Origin: Algoriphagus resistens
Lineage (GTDB): Bacteria > Bacteroidota > Bacteroidia > Cytophagales > Cyclobacteriaceae
Reading direction: 5' to 3'
NCBI RefSeq assembly: GCF_001442615.1
Contig: NZ_LMXN01000005.1
Span: 310,001 to 374,000, forward strand
DNA length: 64,000 nt
Each line of letters opens with the position of its first letter. Positions within the stretch are counted from its first letter, which is position 1. This document shows, one piece after another, positions 37,740 to 45,288 of the stretch. The notes under the pieces are model-generated. The model had not been told where the DNA came from, made no database searches, and saw nothing but the letters and a program-made list of their open reading frames with translations. Made by a program: the position numbers and the translations under genes.

Positions 37740-38080
37740 TGAGGAGGTTTTACCCCTCGGTTAAACATTGCTTGTACTGTTCCCCTGATCAGGAGTTCCT
37801 TCCAAGAATGTCTTCCTTCTTGAGGAATCCATCCAAGAACTCCAGTTCAGAGGTTGAACCGTCCGGGTTGCCCCGGTTTGGGAATCGGTTCGGATCCCTG
37901 CACCGCCGAGTGTTGACAGGCATCTCAACTCCCTGTCATTTGAGATGGACGGTGCGATACTTATGTTTGATTTCCTGAGACTACTGTCTCGGATATAGTC
38001 TTTTGGGTATTTTTTGCAGCCCGTGCTTTAGATATTTGGGCTGTAGGGCGGTGAATCCACCTTCATCGCCCTTTATTTCT
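37740..38080 (-). other. hairpin-rich leader region with a 44-aa ORF
   Basis: Several hairpins occur. CATCTCAA/TTGAGATG spans about 37921-37946, and CAGCCC/GGGCTG spans about 38018-38045. AGGGCGGTGAA/TTCATCGCCCT lies at about 38046-38074 and has a T-rich run on its plus-strand side. On the minus strand ATG 37923 opens 44 codons to 37789 (MPVNTRRCRDPN..., then SELEFLDGFLKKEDILG). The region may be a structured 5' leader of the DUF6520 gene, a leader-peptide gene, or chance. Confidence 0.35.
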
Positions 38081-38152
38081 TTTATTTATTTCGTTGGTTC
38101 AATTTGTTCTGTGGTAGTGTAGTTTACTTGTGTTATAGTTTACCTTTGTTGT

Positions 38153-38176
38153 GTAGAAATGACATGTTTCTACACT
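38153..38176 (-). terminator. hairpin after the MauE-like gene
   Basis: GTGTAGAAA and TTTCTACAC form a perfect 9-bp stem directly downstream of the minus-strand MauE-like stop. No T-run follows, so it may stabilise the RNA end rather than terminate. Confidence 0.5.
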
Positions 38177-38185
38177 AATTAAAGC

Positions 38186-38626
38186 TTAACAACCTGAGAG
38201 GCCTGGGGCATTAGCCTTGGGCTTTTTTAATGCGGTTTGGTATAGGCCAATGATAGCGAGTGTGATGAACAACGAGTTGACCATAAAGTGCTCTGCCCAT
38301 CCCATACTGTTGATTATCCCTGCACAGTTGCAGGGGACTCTTGGGAAAGCTCCTACCCAGATCAGTCCCACATAAGTGGTGAAGACGGTGAGCAGGAGTA
38401 TGCTTGAGAGATATCCCCACCACCGGCTGATTGAGAAGAGTAGGAGCCCGGCGATCAGCAACTCTACCAGTGGTACTGCATAAGCCAGTACTTCGGCCAA
38501 TTCTGCAGGGAAGGTCTGGTTGCGGAAAGCGTTCTGGCTGTCTTTCCAACGGATCAGTTTGTCCATTCCTGTGTAGATCCAAAGCAGGATTAACAGGGCT
38601 AATGGTATTTTTGAAAGTTCTTTCAT
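38186..38626 (-). CDS. MauE/DoxX-family redox-associated membrane protein
   Basis: The 146 residues have four hydrophobic segments (about 6-23, 47-65, 70-92, 112-132) and a CNC pair in FPRVPCNCAGIINSMGW. This is the architecture of MauE/DoxX-like proteins, which assist disulfide formation in periplasmic partners. Methylamine genes are absent, so MauE here names the fold only. A triple operator-like array lies 160 bp upstream (38788-38838). Together with the TlpA-like protein it suggests thiol chemistry on the exported product of this cluster. Confidence 0.75.
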   Translation of the reverse strand: MKELSKIPLALLILLWIYTGMDKLIRWKDSQNAFRNQTFPAELAEVLAYAVPLVELLIAGLLLFSISRWWGYLSSILLLTVFTTYVGLIWVGAFPRVPCNCAGIINSMGWAEHFMVNSLFITLAIIGLYQTALKKPKANAPGLSGC

Positions 38627-38787
38627 TTATGTTGTGGTATTTCATGGTTATCGTGATTAGATCTCTGTTCCTGTTTTGGTGTCAGACTAGGTTTAATAGG
38701 TCCAACTAACTGGTTTTCATTCGATTGTGGATTTGTTGCTGTGCTTGGATAAATGTCAGCAGAAATGGCAATCAGAAGCAAGGAAAT

Positions 38788-38838
38788 GGTGAAATTAGTA
38801 GGGATATCGGTGAAATTCGCCGCCACAGAGGTGAAATT
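38788..38838 (-). promoter_or_regulatory. triple 9-bp direct-repeat array upstream of the MauE-like gene
   Basis: GGTGAAATT (AATTTCACC on the minus strand) occurs exactly at 38788, 38809 and 38830, a perfect 21-bp period. LytTR regulators are known to bind 9-bp direct repeats with 12-13 bp spacers. On the minus strand the proximal repeat is followed 7 bp later by TGCTTCTG, a weak match to the Bacteroidota -7 element TAnnTTTG. The same arrangement recurs at 44352-44401. It is a probable operator for the LytTR regulator at 40711. Confidence 0.7.
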
Positions 38839-38839
38839 G

Positions 38840-39338
38840 GTAATTTTAGCTAGTGGGTTTTTGGGATACCATTTTGGTTTTATCCCAGCGTATTCAACAT
38901 TTACCCATGGCCATTTGGGTGTTTATAACTGATGAAATCGAGCATGGATCCAAAGTCACACATTGGATGATTATAATGCATGCGGTTCCATATGGCCTTT
39001 AAAAGACTAATTATAAGCAGGTAAAATACTAGGGCTGGGGGAAAAGGAATTTAGTTAATCAGTATTGCAAATTCAGTTTGAATGGGTATCTTAGTTTAAT
39101 CTAAAGTATTAATACTTTTTTGGACGCATCATTGAATGGGTAGGTGGAACTTCCATGCGGTGATCAGATGGTTCTATGTGGAGTATTTCGCTGAGTCTGT
39201 CGGAATCAAGCTGTATAGACAGATAAAGGCTGAAAAACGAAGATCTTCAATAAATTCATTTTCAGATTTTCCCATCAGGTTCCTTAAAAGTGGGGCGATT
39301 TTATCCGGACAGAGGTACGGTTTTAAAATCATGGTACA
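38840..39338. other. intergenic, no gene supported
   Basis: No convincing coding frame was found. A possible 83-codon plus-strand frame (39136-39387) runs through a terminator hairpin and shows no family features. Confidence 0.4.
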
Positions 39339-39366
39339 AAAAAGAACCTGCACGCAGGCAGGTCCT
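39339..39366 (-). terminator. minus-strand rho-independent terminator
   Basis: Read on the minus strand, GGACCTGCC and GCAGGTTC form a stem followed by TTTTTT. It must end a minus-strand transcript coming from 39400-39700. Confidence 0.7.
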
Positions 39367-39465
39367 TCGAAACCGGAGAATTTTTAGTGGTTTACGTTTA
39401 AAATTTCCGGTACAGTTGCCGGGCTTCAGCAGAAGTCCTAATCAGATCAATAGGGATCCCACCAG

Positions 39466-39612
39466 CTAGATTCGTGTAAACGTGGTGAGACACTCCCTGA
39501 AAAAGCTTCCGGTAATCCGACCGTTTTTGTTGTTGCTTTTTCCCTGATAGCTGATTTTTCTGATGGATCCGAGTGCCTGTTGACACTCTTCCAAAGTTTG
39601 CTTGTTTATCAT
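39466..39612 (-). CDS. small unknown ORF ahead of a terminator
   Basis: ATG 39612 opens 48 codons (INKQTLEECQQALGSIRKIS...). A second, overlapping minus-strand frame ends ...LIRTSAEARQLYRKF at 39398, so a frameshift within one roughly 70-residue gene is possible. The terminator at 39339-39366 supports transcription on this strand. No family is recognised. The region abuts the divergent kinase gene. Confidence 0.3.
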   Translation of the reverse strand: MINKQTLEECQQALGSIRKISYQGKSNNKNGRITGSFFRECLTTFTRI

Positions 39613-39632
39613 AACGTATAAATTTTAGTACC

Positions 39633-40742
39633 ATGGAAACTAGTAATTCTATGAACCGGACCGACAATTCAGGTGAAAACTATAGGGATTCCGGTGAAAT
39701 TGACTTGCTCAGAAGGCCAATGGAGCATCCGCTTTACTTTCTTTTCATTCTTTTTCTTTGCTATCTATTCGTTGACCTGTTTGCCACCTACCTATTGATG
39801 GGAAAAATTGAAGACTGGTTTATTCCTATTTACCACTATGTGGCTGGGTTTGCTATGATAGCCATTTATTATAAATGGTTGTTGCCGGTTTTTTTTGTTC
39901 GCAAAAGGAGGCTGTTGGCTGTTTTTTTACTGATTGTTCTGCTGGCCACTTTGGTTTACATCAAGCTATACTCCTTTAAGCTTGTGCAGTACGAGCTAGT
40001 CCTGTCCAAGGTGTTTTTGGTGCATGAGTTTCTTCGGGTTTTTCACTTTCTGGGCTTTACCACAGCTTTTTATATCATGTATGGGAACCTGAAGTTAAAA
40101 CAGGAGAATTTTCAAAAAGATATAGAGAATGTGCAGCTGAAGGTCATGCACCGCTCCCTGCAGCTGAGTTCCCATTTTGTATTGAATTCATTAAGTGTCT
40201 ATTTGGCCAGGATCATTAAGCTTTCTCCTGACCTGGCAACAGAATTTTCCTATCTGACCTCCGTTCTAAGGTATAGTTTCAAGGAATTTGGTGAGCCTAA
40301 TTTTTTGATGGAGGAAGTGAAATCTGTAAAAAATTATCTTGAGATTCAGAAAATGCGGTTTCCACGTCTTACCGTAACTGCAGAAATAGATGTTCCTTCC
40401 ATAGCAGAAATGTTACCGATGCCCAAGTTATGCCTACTTACCTTGGTTGAAAATGTGTTTTTCCACGGTGCTTATACCGATGTAGATCATCCCTGTATAA
40501 TTAAGTTCCTGCTTGTCCGGGAAGAATCAACCGGGGATTGGGTATTCAAGGTTAACATAGCCAACAAGATCCAGCACTTGGGTGTAAAGCCCCGCTCAGG
40601 TTTTGGTGCCTCTTCCGTTTTCCGTGTGCTTGCCCATGAATTTGGTGAGGGTTTTCACTACAGCATTGAATCAGATGAGTCTACTTATTCTTTACTACTA
40701 ACAATACACTATGGAAAAGCGATACAAAATCGGTCTGATTGA
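39633..40742 (+). CDS. LytS-type membrane sensor histidine kinase
   Basis: The 369 residues start with a cytoplasmic tail, then four membrane segments (about 34-52, 66-88, 94-112, 125-148). A short coiled coil leads to the His_kinase domain, where the phosphorylated histidine is H181 in LSSHFVLNSLS (family PHFlfNsLn). An ATP-binding region (LTLVENVFFHGAY, then SGFGASSV) follows. There is no separate periplasmic sensor domain, so the membrane helices probably sense the signal. It overlaps the LytTR regulator gene by 32 bp, and the two form a two-component system. Confidence 0.9.
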   Translation: METSNSMNRTDNSGENYRDSGEIDLLRRPMEHPLYFLFILFLCYLFVDLFATYLLMGKIEDWFIPIYHYVAGFAMIAIYYKWLLPVFFVRKRRLLAVFLLIVLLATLVYIKLYSFKLVQYELVLSKVFLVHEFLRVFHFLGFTTAFYIMYGNLKLKQENFQKDIENVQLKVMHRSLQLSSHFVLNSLSVYLARIIKLSPDLATEFSYLTSVLRYSFKEFGEPNFLMEEVKSVKNYLEIQKMRFPRLTVTAEIDVPSIAEMLPMPKLCLLTLVENVFFHGAYTDVDHPCIIKFLLVREESTGDWVFKVNIANKIQHLGVKPRSGFGASSVFRVLAHEFGEGFHYSIESDESTYSLLLTIHYGKAIQNRSD

Positions 40743-41439
40743 CGATGAGGAAAACTCCCTGGAAATATTGGCTCAGGAAATCTCCATGCTTCAAGGGTTT
40801 GATGTGGGGTTTTCAACAGTCGATCCGGTCATGGGATTGGAGTACATCCTGAATGGAAAGGCGGATATCCTGATTACCGATATTATGATGCCTGAACTGG
40901 GTGGACTGGAATTATCCAGAAAACTGATAGATTCCGGTATTCCCGTCATTATCTGTACCGGACACTCCAAATATGCTACGCAGGGCTATAAGGTGGAAGC
41001 CCTTGGTTTTTTGCAAAAACCCCCTGATCCGATTGAGCTGGCCGAGGCACTGGATATAGCCAAAAAAAAACTGGATTCCCTTTACTGGCTCAGGAAGGAA
41101 GTAGAAGGCGGATTTGTGGTGGTTGGAGATGAACTGGGGCATTTGCAGCAGGTAATTTGGCCTGCTGAAATATTGTATATGGAACAACAAAACAAGAAAT
41201 CCATTGTGAAAATGGAGGATGGGAGTGAATTCATTCTGGTTTCATCATTTATGGAAAGCCTTAGGAAACTCAAGTCCAGGCATATGGTGAGGGTACACCA
41301 GTCTTATGCGGTAAATATCCTAAAGGTTAGAAAAGTTCAATCGGATGAATGCGAACTGGTATCCGGGGATAAGATATCCATGAGCAAAACGTATAGGGAG
41401 CAATTGAGACGGATTTTTGAGATCAAAAGAATCCAATGA
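40711..41439 (+). CDS. LytTR-family response regulator
   Basis: The receiver domain (1-125) has the acidic pair D11-D12, phosphorylation site D57 in LITDIMMPE, and K103 in FLQKPPDP. The C-terminal half (about 140-238) is a LytTR DNA-binding domain (ILYMEQQNKKSIVKMEDG, then MVRVHQSYAVNI). LytTR proteins bind paired 9-bp direct repeats about 21 bp apart. Arrays of that kind lie upstream of the mauE-like and lanB genes that flank this regulator, so those are its likely targets. It is co-translated with the kinase. Confidence 0.92.
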   Translation: MEKRYKIGLIDDEENSLEILAQEISMLQGFDVGFSTVDPVMGLEYILNGKADILITDIMMPELGGLELSRKLIDSGIPVIICTGHSKYATQGYKVEALGFLQKPPDPIELAEALDIAKKKLDSLYWLRKEVEGGFVVVGDELGHLQQVIWPAEILYMEQQNKKSIVKMEDGSEFILVSSFMESLRKLKSRHMVRVHQSYAVNILKVRKVQSDECELVSGDKISMSKTYREQLRRIFEIKRIQ

Positions 41440-41492
41440 TGGGCTCAGTTATGCACCTGAAATGAATTTGGGTTTTGGCCAGGATTTGGTGG

Positions 41493-44075
41493 TTACCGGG
41501 GGATACTATAAATCTGTTTGCCAAGTTCCCTGTAGAGCCTGTATCTGATCCTGGCCTCATGATGTTGTGTTTCCTGCGGAAAAAACCTGTTGACCATCAT
41601 GTGTAGGTGGTTTAGCAGAAAAAGGATGCCGGAATTACCCACAGTATAAAAATAGTCATGGGAGCGGATGTTATTGAGGTAGGCTGTTGCGGGGAATTTT
41701 TCTTTATCATTTTTAGATACATAGTTAAAAGCTGATTTAAACGAAGATACATGGTGGGATGGTATACTTTTGACTTCGCCTTTGAGTTCCTCAAACAACT
41801 GGGGGTAGTTGGGAGACTGGGATAATATGAGTGTCCAGAGACTGACTATAAGGTTTTCTTTATCACCTGGAGCATCATGCAGGTGAAGGATGCGATGGGT
41901 TTTTGAGGCTAGGAATTTTGATTCCATATGGAACAGGCGGTGTGAGATTTTCAGATCTTTGATTCCGTATTTTGAGTTTTCCGGGTAATAGGAGGCTGTT
42001 TTCCAATCCAGCCCTTCTAAGGAAAACAAGTCAGAAAATGAGGCTAAAAGCAAGCTCTTTTCCTTGGCTGCTATTTCCAACAGGCGTAGGCGGATTTCTG
42101 CTGCTCCGTTTTTTCCATAGATCAGAAAAAACCAGTATGGGACTTTGGAGCTGACTTCCGGCTTTTCCAGGTGTTGGAACAGGCACTCCAATACTTCCGG
42201 GACGTCGGAGTCATCAAGGGTAAGGGTGAAGTAGAGGCAGTTGTCCTGCGCTTCAGTTATAGGATTGAACTCCCCCGTCGAAGGGGAAGTTGGCTGAGGC
42301 CTAGAGTATTGGAATACAAACTGTGGGTAGGCTGCCGTACCGGCTGCTGAGCGGAATATAGCTGAAGGAAACCAGGATGGATCACTGATGGTCAGTGTTT
42401 GGGAGCGTTTAAGTTCCTGCCAGAGTATCTGCAGGTCGTCTTTGTGGTACAGGTTGAGCAGCAGCTCCCTGTCTGCATGTCCGGCAAGTATGGGCTGGGG
42501 AATACCCAAATCATCCAGTTTTTTAGGCAGTTCACTTATATCAGAAACACTTTCGGCAGCAAGTCTCCATCTTCGGCTCTGAAGGCAGATTTTTCCCCAA
42601 TTTAACTGGGAACAAAAGGGAGCGTTGGAGAGGGTTTCCCCCTGGTAGGGCTTAAATCTATACCTTTCCTGATGGGCAGCTTCCCAGAGCAGCCGCAAGA
42701 TGGGGTGGGTGATCTGTTCTCCGTTCAGAGGGTGCAGTACGACTGGTATTACCCTTTTTCCACTGGGTTTATGGAATAGCTGGATTTGGTTGGTACTGAT
42801 TCCCAGGTACAGCTCATCGAATCCAAGTTGGTTTTGGGTCTGTGGGACAAAAGGGGTGATTTCATAAGCAAAGATGTTGGTGACATTGCAGATGTGCTGT
42901 TTAGAATCGGATTCCGTGAGTGCTAGATGTGCGTAGATCACTTGATTATCCGTATAGATACGGTTTTTGATTTCTTGGCTGTGTAACTCTATGGCAGGAT
43001 GCCTGTTAAATCTCCCGGTATAAACAAAGGGGCGGTTGCAGACCATGTTTTCTATGACCGGATTACCCAATGAGTCTAGCCGAAAAAGAATCTGTAGATC
43101 GTAAATTCCTTTATCCGGTTCTTTATTGGGAAAGAATTCTTTAAGGTCTAAGGAGCGTTGGGTTTGATGCCCCAGTAGGATAGGTGCAATGTCGTTTTCA
43201 GTGGGTTCTCTGTGCTGTAGGAATTGTCCGGAAAGAAAATCACTGTGGGATAAGAGTGTCTCTAGCTTGAGGTATCGGTCATCAAAATGAGTAGTGAACC
43301 AGTTTTTGAAGTCCCTCACGAAGTTGCTTTCCTCCTTTGCAAACAAGGCTCCTGCAGAATCAATAAACTGTTGCAGTTGCTTTTTCGTGGTTTCAGGGAT
43401 TTCAGGGTGATTTTGCACCACCATGTCGCTACCATTGAATTGTGATTCTGTACGATATTCAGGGGTCAGAAATCCTGTTTCCAGAATCCGCTCCCATAGG
43501 CTTTTTGCCTGCCCGGAATCTATATGTATTCCTTTTGGATTGAGCAGCTGTTGGAATCCTTGGAAGTCAATTGGTTGTTTTGAGGTGTGTAGGATCAGGT
43601 TTTCAAAGAGGCTATTTACAGGAAGTTTGCATCCCTTCCAGTGTTTGCTCTTATGATCAAAGATCAATGCATGGTAATACCCGAGTTTTTTATGGACTCC
43701 TGGAATCAGTCGGTAGTTGCTGTTCAACGGGTTGACAGCGGATTCAGTGTGAATTGAGGGGGTTATTCTAGTCTTCCTGTCAATTTCTACTGTCTGAAGG
43801 GGGAAGTGTAGGTTTATTTCCTCACCCCACTTACCTACACCGGCTCCGGCAAACATCCCGAAAGGGGTAGGGCGGAAGCGGCCGCGGAGCAGGTATTTCC
43901 TGAGTTTGATCCGGAGGTTCCTATCCAGTTCAGCAAAAGCTTTTCCTTCGAGTTTCCTGTAAAAAACAGTCGAGGAGAGTTTAATGGCTTCCAGAATTTT
44001 TTTTCGGTTTTCCTCAAGTACTACTGGGTCTTCAATATTGAAATGGAAGAGGGGGATTCTGTATAGAAAAGACAT
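41493..44075 (-). CDS. lantibiotic dehydratase (LanB-type), full length
   Basis: LanB enzymes add glutamate from glutamyl-tRNA to Ser/Thr of a precursor peptide and then eliminate it to make dehydroamino acids. The N-terminal glutamylation domain is marked by SFLYRIPLFHF and RPTPFGMF (68-75). The C-terminal SpaB_C-like elimination domain covers about the last 200 residues (LYFTLTLDDSDVPEVLE...EIRLRLLEI). The two domains are fused, as in class I enzymes. I start at ATG 44075 (860 residues) because the longer frame from 44201 would translate the repeat array at 44109-44159, and family members begin near MSFLYR. No LanC cyclase is present in the window. Confidence 0.85.
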   Translation of the reverse strand: MSFLYRIPLFHFNIEDPVVLEENRKKILEAIKLSSTVFYRKLEGKAFAELDRNLRIKLRKYLLRGRFRPTPFGMFAGAGVGKWGEEINLHFPLQTVEIDRKTRITPSIHTESAVNPLNSNYRLIPGVHKKLGYYHALIFDHKSKHWKGCKLPVNSLFENLILHTSKQPIDFQGFQQLLNPKGIHIDSGQAKSLWERILETGFLTPEYRTESQFNGSDMVVQNHPEIPETTKKQLQQFIDSAGALFAKEESNFVRDFKNWFTTHFDDRYLKLETLLSHSDFLSGQFLQHREPTENDIAPILLGHQTQRSLDLKEFFPNKEPDKGIYDLQILFRLDSLGNPVIENMVCNRPFVYTGRFNRHPAIELHSQEIKNRIYTDNQVIYAHLALTESDSKQHICNVTNIFAYEITPFVPQTQNQLGFDELYLGISTNQIQLFHKPSGKRVIPVVLHPLNGEQITHPILRLLWEAAHQERYRFKPYQGETLSNAPFCSQLNWGKICLQSRRWRLAAESVSDISELPKKLDDLGIPQPILAGHADRELLLNLYHKDDLQILWQELKRSQTLTISDPSWFPSAIFRSAAGTAAYPQFVFQYSRPQPTSPSTGEFNPITEAQDNCLYFTLTLDDSDVPEVLECLFQHLEKPEVSSKVPYWFFLIYGKNGAAEIRLRLLEIAAKEKSLLLASFSDLFSLEGLDWKTASYYPENSKYGIKDLKISHRLFHMESKFLASKTHRILHLHDAPGDKENLIVSLWTLILSQSPNYPQLFEELKGEVKSIPSHHVSSFKSAFNYVSKNDKEKFPATAYLNNIRSHDYFYTVGNSGILFLLNHLHMMVNRFFPQETQHHEARIRYRLYRELGKQIYSIPR

Positions 44076-44108
44076 ACGGATTGTTTTTTCTTCAATCCTA
44101 GGGGAAAT

Positions 44109-44159
44109 TGTGATTGGGCTGACGATTCTGGTGAAACTGTATGGGATTCTGGTGAAATT
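44109..44159 (-). promoter_or_regulatory. direct-repeat array and promoter of the lanB gene
   Basis: Minus-strand repeats AATTTCACC (44151-44159), AGTTTCACC (44130-44138) and a weaker third at 44109-44117 are spaced 21 bp. Seven bases after the third lies TAGGATTG (44094-44101), one mismatch from TAnnTTTG, 18 bp before ATG 44075. The array occupies the place of the -33 box, as for an activator. Confidence 0.65.
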
Positions 44160-44351
44160 ATCGTTCGGAACCTGATTATTTAAATGAATACTGCCCAACA
44201 ATCAGCAAAAAGTGGTGTGATCATCTCTTTCGAGAGCTTTCCGGGCGATGGACCAGCATTTTCATGGTTTTAGGCCATTTTTCAAGCTGATTTGGGGGTG
44301 TATTAATGGCGGGTTTATTGGATGTATAAAAAACCAAAAAAGCAAGTTTAT
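44160..44351. other. gap between two operator arrays
   Basis: No frame longer than 14 codons starts with ATG on the minus strand. Two tiny overlapping ones, 44221-44265 and 44180-44224, share ATGA. The region could be a leader RNA driven by the upstream array. Confidence 0.3.
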
Positions 44352-44401
44352 GGTGAAATTAACCGGATATTGGTGAAATTTGCAGTTCCAAAATGGAAAT
44401 T
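44352..44401 (-). promoter_or_regulatory. second direct-repeat array upstream of lanB
   Basis: AATTTCACC occurs at 44372-44380 and 44352-44360 (20 bp apart), with a decayed copy AATTTCCAT at 44393-44401 (21 bp apart). The spacer (ATATCC) and the downstream ACTTGCTT closely match the mauE array, so it looks like a second promoter under the same regulator. Confidence 0.6.
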
Positions 44402-44420
44402 CCTTTGAAATGAATAAAAC

Positions 44421-44657
44421 TCAAGGAGATTTTTCAGGAATTTCTGGTTCTTGAGGCCCCTTATGAACAGGATCAGTGGCTTCTATGATAAAAAAAGGGG
44501 AAAGCTGTAGTGACCGAATGAGTGTCAAAATTTTTACACCAATAATAGAAGGTTGCTTTGGGGGTGCCTTCTGACGCGGCAAAGCTGCCTTGCTCTGACC
44601 GGATTCCTGCCACTTACAGAAAAGAGTATAATAATCTTCGTTTGTCGTATTTTTCAT
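44421..44657 (-). pseudogene. frameshifted IS66 accessory gene (tnpA) relic
   Basis: The N terminus EDYYTLFCKWQESGQSKAA is the start of IS66 TnpA. A +1 shift near codon 25 then moves the family sequence SFAASEGTPKATFYYWCKNF into another frame. No tnpB, tnpC or clear element ends are visible nearby, so only a fragment of the element remains. Confidence 0.6.
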
Positions 44658-44748
44658 CCTGCAACATTATATATTCAGAACTCAACTAGCAATATGGTTT
44701 TGTCGGACCGATACGTTGAAAAGCTAACCGAGGATCTGCAGGATTAAA

Positions 44749-44882
44749 GTTTTCGAAACCAAAATCCGTATCAAATTAGCACTTGCCGAAGCACAGGTGC
44801 GAGGACAAAGCATATTTGATTATGCGCCAGAGCAAAGGATTATGAAATGTTAGTCGAGGAAATGAGCACTAAACTAAACTGA
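44749..44882 (+). pseudogene. ParA-like partition ATPase, C-terminal relic
   Basis: VFETKIRIKLALAEAQVRGQ and SIFDYA are the C-terminal signature of ParA/TraA ATPases of Bacteroidota conjugative elements. After DYA a frameshift moves the end (KDYEMLVEEMSTKLN) into another frame. The ATPase core is absent. In CTnDOT-type elements traA begins the transfer operon, so this is probably a relic of such a locus. Confidence 0.65.
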
Positions 44883-44889
44883 GCACAAA

Positions 44890-45150
44890 ATGGCTAAGTA
44901 GCTAAACGACCCGATCAACGGCAATAAAAACCTGGGCTCTAAACAAAGGGGCTTAGGAATGCTGATTAACTCAAAACCCGAACTGCAGCAAAAAGAAAAA
45001 GTTTCCAGTAAAGAATTTGACACGGAGGATGTGAAAATCTATTCCCTCAGGACCCCGACTGACATATTTGATAAGATGAAATATGAGATAGGCAGAGAGA
45101 CCAGGGCCTCTATGAGGGATATGATACTGACGGCGATTGCTAAGCATTAG
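44890..45150 (+). pseudogene. small ParA-partner gene with early nonsense codon
   Basis: ATG 44890 opens MAK and stops at TAG 44899-44901. The same frame continues to 45150 and includes EDVKIYSLRTPTDIFDKMKY and RASMRDMILTAIAKH, which looks like a ribbon-helix-helix tail (S.rdmI..AI). Translation could restart at ATG 44959 (63 residues). Its position right after the ParA relic fits the small DNA-binding partner of a partition module. Confidence 0.5.
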
Positions 45151-45288
45151 GGAATTTAGAATATGGAGGCGTTGAGATTTCAACGGTCAGTGTGTGGTGT
45201 CGTAGCTATCCCAGAGGGTAGTTATGCCCATTGTTATGCTTTTCTTTAGTGTAATTGTCTATTTCTTACAAAAAAAAAGATTAACAAT

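Noticed and set aside
38623..38826. 67-codon minus-strand frame whose TGA overlaps the MauE-like ATG
   Set aside because: Its ATG and first codons fall in the 21-bp repeat array, and a promoter-like site is inside it. The 21-bp period also keeps frame by chance, while the distal lanB array has a 20-bp step that breaks it. It remains possible that part is translated from a non-ATG start.
39136..39387. 83-codon plus-strand frame
   Set aside because: It runs through a terminator hairpin and lacks any recognisable feature.
44076..44201. 42-residue N-terminal extension of the LanB-type protein
   Set aside because: It is encoded by the direct-repeat array and promoter-like TAGGATTG; family members start near MSFLYR.
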